The translations under genes and the position numbers were made by a program. A DNA stretch of 64,000 bases from Streptomyces sp. NK15101 (GTDB taxonomy: Bacteria > Actinomycetota > Actinomycetes > Streptomycetales > Streptomycetaceae). The stretch covers positions 1 through 64,000 of the forward strand of contig NZ_JAINVG010000015.1 of NCBI RefSeq assembly GCF_020400725.1, given 5' to 3'. Every line of letters starts with the position of its first letter. Position 1 is the first letter of the stretch. Shown one piece after another: positions 1-8,509 of this stretch. The notes below the pieces were generated by a model that ran no database searches, was not told where the DNA came from, and was given only the letters and a program-made list of their open reading frames with translations.

Positions 1-134
1 ACCTCGGTGCGCTCGGGGGCGGGGGCCGCGTTGTACGAGTTGATCGCCGAGGACGGGATCGCGGTGGCGATCACGGCGGCGCAGGCGGCGGCGGTGACGG
101 CGGTCATCGCTGTGGTGGTGCGTACGGCTGTCAC
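1..134 (-). CDS. N-terminal part of a predicted secreted protein (cut by window edge)
   Basis: The minus strand from the GTG at 134 reads open to the window edge for 44 codons. It begins with VTAVRTTTAMTAVTAAAC and continues into an alanine-rich hydrophobic stretch ending near AIPSSA, which looks like a Sec signal peptide. A GAGGGG ribosome-binding site lies about six bases upstream of the GTG. The mature part starts with a proline/alanine-rich segment (NAAPAPERTE) and is then lost, so no family can be assigned. The call as a real gene rests on the RBS, the signal peptide shape and the absence of a better reading. Confidence 0.55.
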   Translation of the reverse strand, partial: MTAVRTTTAMTAVTAAACAAVIATAIPSSAINSYNAAPAPERTE

Positions 135-228
135 GAAGAACCCCTCGATGGGTGAATGGATCAGGTGTTCTCCTGTGGGGGAGGCCGCCAGTGAAGCGGC
201 TGTGCCCGCCGCGCGACAAGAGGGCGGA

Positions 229-274
229 GCGACGAAGGGGGCGGGGCGCACCTGCGCCCCGCCCCCTTCGTCGC
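229..274 (-). terminator. Strong hairpin downstream of the thioesterase gene
   Basis: Two perfect 22-base arms (229-250 and 253-274) surround a 2-base centre, making a very GC-rich stem with no U-tract. It lies just past the stop codon of the minus-strand thioesterase, so it is probably its terminator. A 15-base direct repeat, CCCGCGGAGTGCCGT, occurs at 280-294 and 311-325 between the hairpin and the gene, its second copy touching the stop codon. Confidence 0.7.
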
Positions 275-324
275 GATTGCCCGCGGAGTGCCGTCGAATC
301 GTCGGGACGGCCCGCGGAGTGCCG

Positions 325-819
325 TTACGCCCGACCCGCCGACGGCAGGTCGTCCGCGGCCTTCGCGTCGACCTCGCGGAGCAGACAGGTCAGCCGCGCC
401 GAGCAGACCCGCTTGTCCTGCTCGTCCGTGATCACGATCTCGTACGTGGCGGTCGACCGGCCCCGGTGGACCGGGGTCGCCACGCCGGTGACCAGGCCGC
501 TGCGCACCCCCCGGTGGTGGGTGCAGTTGAGGTCGACGCCGACGGCGATCTTCGAGACCCCGCCGTGCAGCATCGAGCCGATGGACCCGAGCGTCTCGGC
601 GAGCACCGCCGAAGCGCCGCCGTGCAGCAGCCCGTACGGCTGGGTGTTGCCCTCGACCGGCATGGTGCCGACGACCTTCTCGGCCGAGGCCTCCACGATC
701 TGGACGCCCATCCGGTTCCCGAGGTGCCCGGCCGAGAAGAGCGCCGGGAGGTCGACGCCCAGCGCCGCGTACTCGTCGATGACCTCCTGCGGGAACTTCA
801 CGTGCTGCTGCTCACCCAT
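325..819 (-). CDS. PaaI-family hotdog-fold thioesterase
   Basis: A 164-residue protein of the size usual for single hotdog-domain acyl-CoA thioesterases. The segment YGLLHGGASAVLAETLGSIG carries the HGG motif followed by the long central helix typical of PaaI/YbgC-like enzymes that hydrolyse acyl- or aryl-CoA esters in the cytoplasm. The reading frame is open 24 codons further upstream, but the ATG at 819 has a GGAG-type RBS and begins with MGEQQHVKF, so it is the preferred start. It sits 76 bases downstream of the molybdopterin oxidoreductase gene on the same strand. The actual substrate cannot be read from the sequence. Confidence 0.85.
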   Translation of the reverse strand: MGEQQHVKFPQEVIDEYAALGVDLPALFSAGHLGNRMGVQIVEASAEKVVGTMPVEGNTQPYGLLHGGASAVLAETLGSIGSMLHGGVSKIAVGVDLNCTHHRGVRSGLVTGVATPVHRGRSTATYEIVITDEQDKRVCSARLTCLLREVDAKAADDLPSAGRA

Positions 820-895
820 GGGGCCGGCTCCGTTCGTCTTCGTACGGCTGCTGATCTGCGTGTGGTCTGCCTGCTGCGCGCGCCTGAGCAAACGC

Positions 896-3178
896 TTAGG
901 CGGACTGTGATTGTTCCAGACGCACGATCACGGACTTGCTGGCGGGGGTGTTGCTGACGTCCGCCGTCGACTCCAGCGGGACCAGCACGTTCGTCTCCGG
1001 GTAGTAGGCGGCCGCGCACCCCCGGGACGTCGGGTAGTGCACCACCCGGAAACCGGGCGCCCGCCGCTCCGTGCCGTCCGTCCACTCGCTCACCAGATCC
1101 GCGTACGCCCCGTCCGCGAGACCGGACGCCGCCGCGTCCTCGGGGTGCACGAGGACCACCCGGCGGCCGTTCCTGATCCCCCGGTAGCGGTCGTCCAGGC
1201 CGTAGATCGTGGTGTTGTACTGGTCGTGCGAGCGCAGCGTCTGCAGCAGCAGCCGGCCCTCGGGCACCCTGGGGTACTCGACGGGGGCGGCCGTGAAGTT
1301 CGCCTTGCCGGTCTTCGTGGGGAAGCGGCGCTCGTCGCGCGGGCCGTGCGGCAGCGCGAAGCCCCCCGGGCTCGCCGCGAGCCGGGCGTTGAAGTCCTCG
1401 AAGCCCGGCACCACGCGCGCGATGCGGTCCCGGATCCTGGCGTAGTCCGCCTCGAACTCCTCCCAGGGCGTGGCCGATCCGTCGCCGAGGACGGCCCGGG
1501 CCATCCGCGCCACGATCGCCGGCTCGGACAGCAGGTGCGGGCTCGCCGGCGGCAGGTTGCCCCGGGAGGCGTGCACCAGGCTCATCGAGTCCTCGACCGT
1601 CACGAACTGCCGGCCGCTCTTCTGCGTGTCCCTGTCGGTGCGGCCGAGCGTCGGCAGGATCAGCGCGCGCCTGCCCGTCACCGCGTGCGAGCGGTTCAGC
1701 TTCGTCGAGACGTGCACGGTCAGGCGCGCGTTCCGCATCGCGGCCTCCGTCACCTCCGTGTCGGGCGTCGCACCCACGAAGTTGCCGCCCATCGCGAAGA
1801 ACACCTTCGCCTCGCCGTCCCGCAGCGCCTGGATCGAACGCACCACGTCGAAGCCGTGGTGACGCGGCGAGACGATCCCGAACTCCTTGTCCAGGGCGTC
1901 GAGGAAGGCGGGCGCCGGGCGCTCGAAGATGCCCATCGTGCGGTCGCCCTGCACGTTCGAATGGCCGCGCACCGGGCACACGCCCGCGCCCGGCCGGCCG
2001 ATGTTCCCGCGCAGCAGCAGGAAGTTGACCACCTCGCGGATGGTCGGCACGGAGTGCTTGTGCTGGGTGAGGCCCATCGCCCAGCAGACGATCGTGCGCT
2101 CCGAGGCGAGCACCATCTCCAGGGCCCGCTCGATCTCGGAGCGGCTCAGCCCGGTCGCGGCGAGCGTCTCGTCCCAGTCGGCCGCCTTCGCCGCCGCCGC
2201 GAACTCCTCGTACCCGTGGGTGTGGTCCCGTACGAACTCCTCGTCGACCGCCCCCGCCGTCTCCAGGACCAGCTTGTTGAGCAGCCGGAAGAGGGCCTGG
2301 TCGCCGCCGATCCGGATCTGCAGGAAGAGGTCCGTGAGCGCCGCGCCCTTGAGCATGCCCTGCGGGGTCTGCGGGTTCTTGAAGCGCTCCAGACCCGCCT
2401 CCGGCAGCGGGTTCACCGAGATGATCCGGGCGCCCGAGGCCTTCGCCTTCTCCAGCGCCGAGAGCATGCGCGGATGGTTCGTCCCCGGGTTCTGCCCGGC
2501 CACGATGATCAGGTCCGCCCGGTGCAGGTCCTCCAGGGAGACGCTGCCCTTGCCGATGCCGATCGTCTCCGTCAGCGCCGAGCCCGAGGACTCGTGGCAC
2601 ATGTTGGAGCAGTCCGGCAGGTTGTTCGTGCCGAACTCGCGCGCGAAGAGCTGGAGCAGGAACGCCGCCTCGTTGCTCGTCCGCCCCGAGGTGTAGAAGA
2701 GCGCCTCGTCCGGGGAGGCCAGGGCCCGCAGCTCCTCCGCGATGACCTCGAAGGCCCGCTCCCAGGACACCGGCTCGTACCGCTCGCCGCCCTCAGGGAG
2801 CAGCATCGGCTGCGTGATCCGGCCCTGCTGGCCCAGCCAGTACCCGCTGCGGGTCGCCAGGTCCGCCACCGGGTGCGCGGCGAAGAACTCCGGCGTCACC
2901 CGGCGCAGCGTCGCCTCCTCGGCGACCGCCTTCGCGCCGTTCTCGCAGAACTCCGCCACGTGCCGCTTGTTGCCCTCCGGCCAGGCGCAGCCGGGACAGT
3001 CGAAGCCGTCCTTCTGATTGACCTTGAGCAGGGTCCGCGCGGTCCGCCGCAGGCCCATCTGCTCCTGCGCGATCCGCAGCGTGTGCCCGATGGCGGGCAG
3101 GCCGGCGGCGGCGTGCTGCGGCGGCGTGACCTGCGGTGCGTCCTGGACCGGGTCACCGGCCGGCGGCTTGCTGACCAT
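896..3178 (-). CDS. FdhF/YdeP-family molybdopterin oxidoreductase
   Basis: A 760-residue protein of the molybdopterin oxidoreductase superfamily, in the 'formate dehydrogenase alpha-like' YdeP branch. Near the N-terminus it has a short cysteine motif (DCPGCAWPEG) instead of the four-cysteine iron-sulfur motif of classical formate dehydrogenases. It continues with the molybdopterin-domain signatures NLPDCSNMCHESSG and GQNPGTNHPRM and a C-terminal cofactor-binding domain (RSHDQYNTTIYGL). It is expected to be a cytoplasmic Mo/W-bis-MGD enzyme, and no signal peptide is seen. In Enterobacteria YdeP is linked to acid resistance, but the electron donor and substrate here are unknown. The ATG at 3178 follows a GGGAG site. 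It is transcribed away from polA. Confidence 0.9.
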   Translation of the reverse strand: MVSKPPAGDPVQDAPQVTPPQHAAAGLPAIGHTLRIAQEQMGLRRTARTLLKVNQKDGFDCPGCAWPEGNKRHVAEFCENGAKAVAEEATLRRVTPEFFAAHPVADLATRSGYWLGQQGRITQPMLLPEGGERYEPVSWERAFEVIAEELRALASPDEALFYTSGRTSNEAAFLLQLFAREFGTNNLPDCSNMCHESSGSALTETIGIGKGSVSLEDLHRADLIIVAGQNPGTNHPRMLSALEKAKASGARIISVNPLPEAGLERFKNPQTPQGMLKGAALTDLFLQIRIGGDQALFRLLNKLVLETAGAVDEEFVRDHTHGYEEFAAAAKAADWDETLAATGLSRSEIERALEMVLASERTIVCWAMGLTQHKHSVPTIREVVNFLLLRGNIGRPGAGVCPVRGHSNVQGDRTMGIFERPAPAFLDALDKEFGIVSPRHHGFDVVRSIQALRDGEAKVFFAMGGNFVGATPDTEVTEAAMRNARLTVHVSTKLNRSHAVTGRRALILPTLGRTDRDTQKSGRQFVTVEDSMSLVHASRGNLPPASPHLLSEPAIVARMARAVLGDGSATPWEEFEADYARIRDRIARVVPGFEDFNARLAASPGGFALPHGPRDERRFPTKTGKANFTAAPVEYPRVPEGRLLLQTLRSHDQYNTTIYGLDDRYRGIRNGRRVVLVHPEDAAASGLADGAYADLVSEWTDGTERRAPGFRVVHYPTSRGCAAAYYPETNVLVPLESTADVSNTPASKSVIVRLEQSQSA

Positions 3179-3253
3179 CGCGCTCTCCCTTGAGCGGTAA
3201 TCCTCTGGCGTACGTCTCCGATCCTGTCACGGGGCACCGACAGACCGGCACCC

Positions 3254-3368
3254 CGGCCGCTGCGGACGGAAGCGGCCGACCGGTGCGGACGGGAGTGCCC
3301 GATCGGTGTGGACGGGAGTGCCCGATCGGTGTGGACGGGAGTGCCCGGCCGGTGTGGACGGGATTGTC
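3254..3368. repeat. Five tandem 23-bp repeats between the oxidoreductase gene and polA
   Basis: Five consecutive 23-base units run 3254-3276, 3277-3299, 3300-3322, 3323-3345 and 3346-3368. Units 3 and 4 are identical, with core CGGTGTGGACGGGAGTGCC. Units 2 and 5 differ by a few bases and unit 1 is the most decayed. The last unit runs into the upstream box of the polA promoter (TTGTC within GGATTGTC), so the polA promoter seems to sit at the edge of the array. The repeats lie between two divergent genes, and copy number could affect their expression or vary between strains. Confidence 0.85.
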
Positions 3369-3386
3369 AGTGGACCGTGGCAGGAT
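3364..3386 (+). promoter_or_regulatory. RecA-NDp/PafBC-type DNA-damage promoter of polA
   Basis: TTGTCAGTGGA (3364-3374), six bases, then CAGGAT (3381-3386). This is almost the published actinobacterial RecA-independent damage promoter (TTGTCAGTGGC, N6, TAGGGT). The GTG start codon lies six bases after the -10, so a leaderless mRNA is expected. Similar sites precede ogt, uvrB and uvrC in this window. Confidence 0.8.
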
Positions 3387-3392
3387 CGTCCT

Positions 3393-6104
3393 GTGGCCGA
3401 GACAGCATCGAAGACCCCCGCAGACACCCGCCCCCGCCTGCTCCTCATGGACGGGCACTCGCTCGCGTACCGGGCGTTCTTCGCGCTGCCCGCGGAGAAC
3501 TTCACCACCGCGACCGGACAGCCGACGAACGCGATCTACGGGTTCGCCTCGATGCTGGCGAACACGCTCCGCGACGAGGCGCCCACGCACTTCGCGGTCG
3601 CGTTCGACGTGTCCCGCAAGACCTGGCGGTCCGAGGAGTTCCCGGAGTACAAGGCGAACCGCTCGAAGACCCCCGACGAGTTCAAGGGCCAGGTCGAGCT
3701 GATCGGCGAGCTCCTCGACGCGATGCACGCGCCCCGCTTCGCCGTCGACGGCTTCGAGGCCGACGACGTCATCGCCACCCTCGCCACCCAGGCCGAGGCC
3801 GAGGGCTTCGAGGTCCTCATCGTCACCGGCGACCGGGACTCCTTCCAGCTCGTCACCGACCGCACCACCGTGCTCTACCCGACCAAGGGCGTCTCCGAGC
3901 TCACCCGCTTCACCCCGGAGAAGGTCCAGGAGAAGTACGGCCTGAGCCCCTCGCAGTACCCCGACTTCGCCGCCCTGCGCGGCGACCCGTCCGACAACCT
4001 CCCGGGCATCCCCGGCGTCGGCGAGAAGACCGCCGCCAAGTGGATCAACCAGTTCGGCTCCTTCGCCGAGCTCGTCGAGCGCGCCGAGGAGGTCAAGGGC
4101 AAGGCCGGCCAGAACTTCCGCGACCACCTGGAGTCGGTCAAGCTCAACCGCCGCCTGACCGAGATGGTCCGGGACGTCGAACTGCCGAAGACCGTCGCGG
4201 ACCTCGCCCGCGAGCCGTACGACCGCGCGGCCGTCGCCCTCGTCCTCGACACCCTGGAGATCCGCAACCCCTCGCTGCGCGAGCGGCTCCTCGCCGTCGA
4301 CCCGGGCTCCGCCGAGGAGGCCGCGCCCGCCCCCGCCGCGGGCCTGGAGCTCGACTTCGCCGTCCTCGGCGCCGGCGAGCTCGCCCCCTGGCTCGCCGAG
4401 CACGCCACCGGGCCCCTCGGCATCGCCACCGTCGACAGCTGGGCCCTCGGCACGGGGAACGTCAGCGAGGTCGCCCTCGCCGCCGCCGGGGGAGCCGCCG
4501 CCTGGTTCGACCCCAGCACGCTCGACGAGGCCGACGAGCAGGCCTGGGCCGCGTGGATCTCCGACCCCGACCGGCCGAAGGTCATGCACAACGCCAAGGG
4601 CGCCATGCGGGTCTTCCCCGAGCACGGCTGGAGCATCGCCGGCGTCACCATGGACACCGCCCTCGCCGCCTATCTGGTCAAGCCCGGCCGGCGCTCCTTC
4701 GCCCTCGACGCCCTCACCGTCGAGTACCTCGGCCGCGAGCTCGCCCCGGCGGCCCCCGCCGACGGCCAGCTCGCCTTCGGCGCCGACGACACCGCCGAGG
4801 CCGAGGCCCTCATGAGCCAGGCGCGGGCCGTCCTCGACCTCGGCGAGGCCTTCGACGAGCGGCTCGCCGAGGTCGGCGCCCGCGAACTCCTCCACGAGGT
4901 CGAGCTCCCCACCTCCGCCCTCCTCGCCCGCCTGGAGCGGCACGGCATCGCCGCCGACCGCGACCACCTGGAGGCCATGGAGCAGCAGTTCGCCGGCGCG
5001 GTCCAGCAGGCCGTCAAGGAGGCCCACGCCTCCGTCGGCCACGAGTTCAACCTCGGCTCGCCCAAGCAGCTCCAGGAGGTCTTCTTCGGCGAGCTGAACC
5101 TCCCGAAGACCAAGAAGACCAAGACCGGCTACACGACGGACGCCGACGCGCTCGCCTGGCTGGCCGGCCAGACCGAGCACGAACTGCCGGTGATCATGCT
5201 CCGCCACCGCGAGCAGGCCCGTCTGCGCTCCACGGTCGAGGGCCTGATCAAGACCGTCGCGGCGGACGGCCGCATCCACACCACCTTCAGCCAGACGGTC
5301 GCGGCGACCGGCCGCCTGTCCTCCACCGACCCCAACCTGCAGAACGTGCCGGTCCGGACGGACGAGGGCCGGGCCATCCGGCACGGCTTCGTCGTCGGCG
5401 ATGGCTTCGAGGCCCTCATGACCGCCGACTACAGCCAGATCGAGCTGCGCGTCATGGCCCACCTCTCCGAGGACGAGGGCCTCATCGAGGCCTTCACCTC
5501 CGGCGAGGACCTGCACACCACCGTCGCCTCCCAGGTCTTCGGCGTCGAGCGGTCCGCCGTCGACGCCGAGATGCGCCGCAAGATCAAGGCCATGTCGTAC
5601 GGCCTGGCCTACGGCCTCTCCGCCTTCGGCCTCTCGCAGCAGCTCACCATCGACCCGGCCGAGGCCCGGATCCTGATGGAGACCTACTTCGAGCGCTTCG
5701 GCGGGGTACGGGACTACCTGCGCCGCGTCGTCGACGAGGCCCGCGCCACCGGCTACACCGAGACGATGCTGGGCCGCCGCCGCTACCTCCCGGACCTCAA
5801 CAGCGACAACCGGCAGCGCCGCGAGGCCGCCGAGCGGATGGCGCTCAACGCCCCCATCCAGGGAACGGCCGCCGACATCGTCAAGGTCGCCATGCTGAAC
5901 GTCGACCGGGCGCTCACCGAGGCGGGCCTCGCCTCCCGGATGCTCCTCCAGGTCCACGACGAAATCGTGCTCGAACTCGCCCCCGGCGAGCGCGAGCAGG
6001 TCGAGTCCCTGGTCCGCGAGCAGATGTCGGCCGCCGCCGACCTCCGCGCCCCCCTGGACGTCTCGGTGGGCGTGGGCCAGAACTGGGACGCGGCAGCACA
6101 CTGA
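3393..6104 (+). CDS. polA: DNA polymerase I
   Basis: A 903-residue family A polymerase. The order is: N-terminal 5'-3' exonuclease domain (LLLMDGHSLAYRAFF, then an acidic FEADDVIATLA motif), a middle 3'-5' exonuclease-like domain, and the polymerase domain. Motif A is DYSQIELR near residue 679, motif B is KAMSYGLAYG, and motif C is QVHDEIVLE near residue 855. The middle domain lacks the usual acidic metal ligands, so proofreading is probably absent, as in other actinobacterial Pol I. The GTG at 3393 is chosen because the conserved protein begins just after it and it sits six bases behind the damage-type -10. The upstream extension in the same frame is only the tandem repeats. The role is excision-repair gap filling and Okazaki fragment processing. 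Confidence 0.95.
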   Translation: MAETASKTPADTRPRLLLMDGHSLAYRAFFALPAENFTTATGQPTNAIYGFASMLANTLRDEAPTHFAVAFDVSRKTWRSEEFPEYKANRSKTPDEFKGQVELIGELLDAMHAPRFAVDGFEADDVIATLATQAEAEGFEVLIVTGDRDSFQLVTDRTTVLYPTKGVSELTRFTPEKVQEKYGLSPSQYPDFAALRGDPSDNLPGIPGVGEKTAAKWINQFGSFAELVERAEEVKGKAGQNFRDHLESVKLNRRLTEMVRDVELPKTVADLAREPYDRAAVALVLDTLEIRNPSLRERLLAVDPGSAEEAAPAPAAGLELDFAVLGAGELAPWLAEHATGPLGIATVDSWALGTGNVSEVALAAAGGAAAWFDPSTLDEADEQAWAAWISDPDRPKVMHNAKGAMRVFPEHGWSIAGVTMDTALAAYLVKPGRRSFALDALTVEYLGRELAPAAPADGQLAFGADDTAEAEALMSQARAVLDLGEAFDERLAEVGARELLHEVELPTSALLARLERHGIAADRDHLEAMEQQFAGAVQQAVKEAHASVGHEFNLGSPKQLQEVFFGELNLPKTKKTKTGYTTDADALAWLAGQTEHELPVIMLRHREQARLRSTVEGLIKTVAADGRIHTTFSQTVAATGRLSSTDPNLQNVPVRTDEGRAIRHGFVVGDGFEALMTADYSQIELRVMAHLSEDEGLIEAFTSGEDLHTTVASQVFGVERSAVDAEMRRKIKAMSYGLAYGLSAFGLSQQLTIDPAEARILMETYFERFGGVRDYLRRVVDEARATGYTETMLGRRRYLPDLNSDNRQRREAAERMALNAPIQGTAADIVKVAMLNVDRALTEAGLASRMLLQVHDEIVLELAPGEREQVESLVREQMSAAADLRAPLDVSVGVGQNWDAAAH

Positions 6105-6461
6105 CACCGAGACGGCGCCCACCCCGTTGTGCCCACCCGTTCCGCAAGGAGCGGAACGGGTGGGCACAACGGAACGGCGCCCTCGCCGGCGCCCGAGGCT
6201 CCGGGGCCTGAACCCGCACCCGCTGTGCGGCGCACACGGGGTGCGGGTCCAGGCGCGGGACGCGGAGGCGCCGGCGAGGGCGCCGTCCCGTGTGCCCACC
6301 CTCCCCAAGCTCTCGGCTTCGCTCGAGCAGGGGGGTCCCCCCTGTCCCAGCGGGACGACCGCCCACACGGGCGGGTGGCGGAAGGGCACCGCCCCGCGGA
6401 TGTGCGCCAGTCGGACCAGTCGGAGGGCGCCCAAGCCCCCCGCCTCCCAAGACTGGGAGGC
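6105..6461. repeat. Dispersed hairpin-rich intergenic element, copy 1
   Basis: No gene is supported here. The stretch opens with a perfect hairpin, two 22-base arms at 6124-6145 and 6151-6172 around AAGGA, which probably also terminates polA. Beyond it come GC-rich inverted segments, an arm-like CCGTGTGCCCACCC near 6289-6302, and the block CCCCAAGCTCTCGGCTTCGC followed by a GGGGGGTCCCCCC palindrome. A closely related assembly occurs at 56211-56547, with the same modules in partly different order and orientation. I recognise the AGCTCTCGGCTTCGCTCGAGC core as common between Streptomyces genes. Its function is unknown. Confidence 0.8.
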
Positions 6462-7550
6462 ATGATCCGCCGCCCCCACCACCTCCCCGCCTGGGCTCTC
6501 CTCGGCGCCCTCCTCGGCGCATCGGGCACCGCCTGGTCCCGGCCCGCCGAGGCACACCGGGCTCCCGCGCTCTGCACCTCGTCCCGCGAGCCGGCCCTCG
6601 CCGCCCGCCTGTCCCAGGACATCGCGACGGTGCTCAAGGGCCGCAAGGGCACGGTCTCCGTCGCGGTCCACGACCCCGCGCGCGGACTGCGCTGCCGGCT
6701 CGCCGACACCCTGGCGTACGACTCCGCCAGCATCGCCAAGGTCCTGATCATGCAGGCGGTCCTGGGGCGCGCGGAGGAGCTGGGCCGGGCGCCGACCCGG
6801 CTGGAGGCGCGGCGGCTGAAGGCGATGATCACCCGCTCCGACAACACCGCCGCCACCGAACTGTGGGAGGGGCTGTCCCGCGCCCGGCTGAACAGGGTGC
6901 TGCGGGAGGCCGGGGCCCAGGGCACCGTCCTGGGCCACCGCAACTACTGGGGCCTCACCCGCACCACCGCACGCGACCAACTCGCCCTCCTCGCCGCCGT
7001 GTCACGCCGCAGCGAGGCCCTGTCCCTGATGGGGCAGGTCGTCCGCTCACAGGCCTGGGGCGTCACCGCGGGCGCGCCCCGCAGGGTCAAGGTCCACCTC
7101 AAGAACGGCTGGCTGCCCCGCGCGACCCATGCCTGGCGCGTCCACAGCGTCGGCATCGTGCGCCCGACGGCGGCCCCGACGGGCACAGGCACGGGCACCG
7201 ACACCGGCACCGGCACGGCGAGTCCCGCGGTCGACTACCGGATCGTCCTCCTGAGCCATGACAACCCCACCATGCGATACGGCGTCCGCACCCTGGAGAG
7301 CGTCGCCCACGTCGTGCACCGCAGGCTCTCCGGCGGCGCCGCGGCCCGCGGCTACACCCCGCCGGAGAACATCAGCGAGATCCCGGACGGGAGCGCTCCG
7401 GCCGAGGTGCCGGGTCGGGGAGATCCCGGGGGACCGGCGTGGCCGGAGGCGTCCGGGCCCGCGGCGATCCGAGGAGCCGCGCCCCCGTCCCGTACAGCAC
7501 GAGCCCGACGGCGAGCCCCGCGCCGGCGCCGAAGCATGCCGTCGGGATGA
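6462..7550 (+). CDS. Secreted class A beta-lactamase-fold serine hydrolase
   Basis: A 362-residue protein with an N-terminal signal peptide (RRPHHLPAWALLGALLGASG, processing probably near AEA). It has the three penicillin-recognising motifs: SIAK at residues 90-93, SDN at 126-128 and KNG at 214-216 where class A enzymes usually have KTG. It is likely an extracytoplasmic serine hydrolase or carboxypeptidase-like enzyme rather than a potent beta-lactamase. A short Thr-Gly repeat (TGTGTGTDTGTGTA) interrupts the end of the domain. The last 60 residues are low-complexity and arginine-rich and lie antisense to the 3' end of the DUF4184 gene (179-base overlap), so the natural C-terminus may have been lost. 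The ATG at 6462 follows GGGAGG. Confidence 0.8.
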   Translation: MIRRPHHLPAWALLGALLGASGTAWSRPAEAHRAPALCTSSREPALAARLSQDIATVLKGRKGTVSVAVHDPARGLRCRLADTLAYDSASIAKVLIMQAVLGRAEELGRAPTRLEARRLKAMITRSDNTAATELWEGLSRARLNRVLREAGAQGTVLGHRNYWGLTRTTARDQLALLAAVSRRSEALSLMGQVVRSQAWGVTAGAPRRVKVHLKNGWLPRATHAWRVHSVGIVRPTAAPTGTGTGTDTGTGTASPAVDYRIVLLSHDNPTMRYGVRTLESVAHVVHRRLSGGAAARGYTPPENISEIPDGSAPAEVPGRGDPGGPAWPEASGPAAIRGAAPPSRTARARRRAPRRRRSMPSG

Positions 7551-8268
7551 CGTCGAGGGGCGTCTCGATCCGGTCCCAGCCCCAGTACGCGGCCCAGCGC
7601 AGCACCCGGTGGGCGACACCCGCGAGGACGCAGCCGCCTATCAGCCCGGCGGCCAGGAGCCAGCCGCGCGGGCCGGGGACCGGGACCCGGGACGGCAGCT
7701 CCGCCCCCGGAGAGGAGGTGCGCAGCGCCCGTGCCGCGTACCAGCCGAGGATTGCGAGCGCCAGCGCCGAGCCCCCGTACTGCGCGTAGAGATAGACCGG
7801 GAACCCGGCGACGATCTCGCCGAGGAAGGGGATCGAGCGGGTGCCCCAGCGGTCGAGGTGGGTGAAGGAGTCCCACACCACGTGGGTGGTGGCACCGAGC
7901 ATCGCCGAGAGGCAGAACCACCCGACGAGCGCCGCCGGGTGCCGCTCCCGCCAGGGACGGCCCCGGACGAGCCCGTACACCCTGCCCCGCCACCGCTCGG
8001 GCAGCAGCGCGACGAGCGGCTCGCGCACGGTCAGCCACAGGCCCACGAGGGCGGCGGTGATCAGCACGTCGGCCGTGACGATCCCGACGGGGGAGTGGGT
8101 GACGTCCCCGAGGACCATCGCCCCGGGGAACGCGGTCGCGGCGAAGTAGGTCATATCGGGCGAGAAGGATCCTGCGACGAGGGCGGACGCGACCAGCGGC
8201 CCGCGCGCGGTCCCGTCCCGGCGCAGCGCGGGCAGCACGGCGGCGGCGTGACTCAGCGTGAACGGCAA
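7372..8268 (-). CDS. DUF4184 family integral membrane protein
   Basis: A 298-residue membrane protein. It starts LPFTLSHAAAVLPALR, has SALVAGSFSPDMTYF, and later THVVWDSFTH, which are the histidine- and aspartate-containing signatures of DUF4184 and metal-dependent membrane hydrolase-like families. About six or seven hydrophobic segments are visible. The TTG at 8268 is chosen because it follows GGGGGAA at the right distance and yields the family's usual M-P-F-T-L-S-H start. The frame is open far upstream, but that region is the leader of the divergent gene. Its 3' end overlaps the serine hydrolase gene tail to tail. The biochemical function is unknown. Confidence 0.8.
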   Translation of the reverse strand: MPFTLSHAAAVLPALRRDGTARGPLVASALVAGSFSPDMTYFAATAFPGAMVLGDVTHSPVGIVTADVLITAALVGLWLTVREPLVALLPERWRGRVYGLVRGRPWRERHPAALVGWFCLSAMLGATTHVVWDSFTHLDRWGTRSIPFLGEIVAGFPVYLYAQYGGSALALAILGWYAARALRTSSPGAELPSRVPVPGPRGWLLAAGLIGGCVLAGVAHRVLRWAAYWGWDRIETPLDVIPTACFGAGAGLAVGLVLYGTGARLLGSPRARTPPATPVPRDLPDPAPRPERSRPGSR

Positions 8269-8458
8269 CGGGAGTTCCCCCAGGGTTCCGACGGTGACGA
8301 CGACCGGTGCGCGTGGCCGGCCGGAGTGCAAGAGGGGCGGGACGCTCCGGTCGGTTCCCGGACTCACCTGGTCGGCAGGCGGCCAAGAGGTGACGAAACC
8401 GTGAAACACGGTCAGGGCCCGGTGTTCGAAGGTCCGGAGTTGGCATAGGGTCGCCTGA

Positions 8459-8483
8459 GGTCTCACGCGGGGAGCGTGGGACC
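8459..8483 (+). promoter_or_regulatory. Leader hairpin before the transglycosylase gene
   Basis: GGTCTCACGC (8459-8468) pairs with GCGTGGGACC (8474-8483) over ten positions, including one G-U pair, around a GGGGA loop, 26 bases before the ATG. I considered a c-di-AMP (ydaO) riboswitch, which is known before cell-wall lytic genes in Streptomyces, but did not see its conserved GGGGUGAAUC-like core. It may only set mRNA stability or start-site access. Confidence 0.4.
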
Positions 8484-8509
8484 GCGTAGATGGGGAGGGA
8501 ACGACGGAT

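Noticed and set aside
6127..6465. Open frames inside the intergenic element, e.g. one reading [18 protein letters not shown].
   Set aside because: The same peptides are generated by the repeat element in many Streptomyces gaps, in several frames, without RBS. They are repeat translations, not proteins.
3153..6980. A 1275-codon open frame antisense to polA, and similarly long frames antisense to uvrB (40663-43167) and uvrC (56207-59167).
   Set aside because: They are opposite highly conserved genes, have Gly/Val/Leu/Asp-rich composition typical of mirrored high-GC codons, and lack an RBS or recognisable domain.
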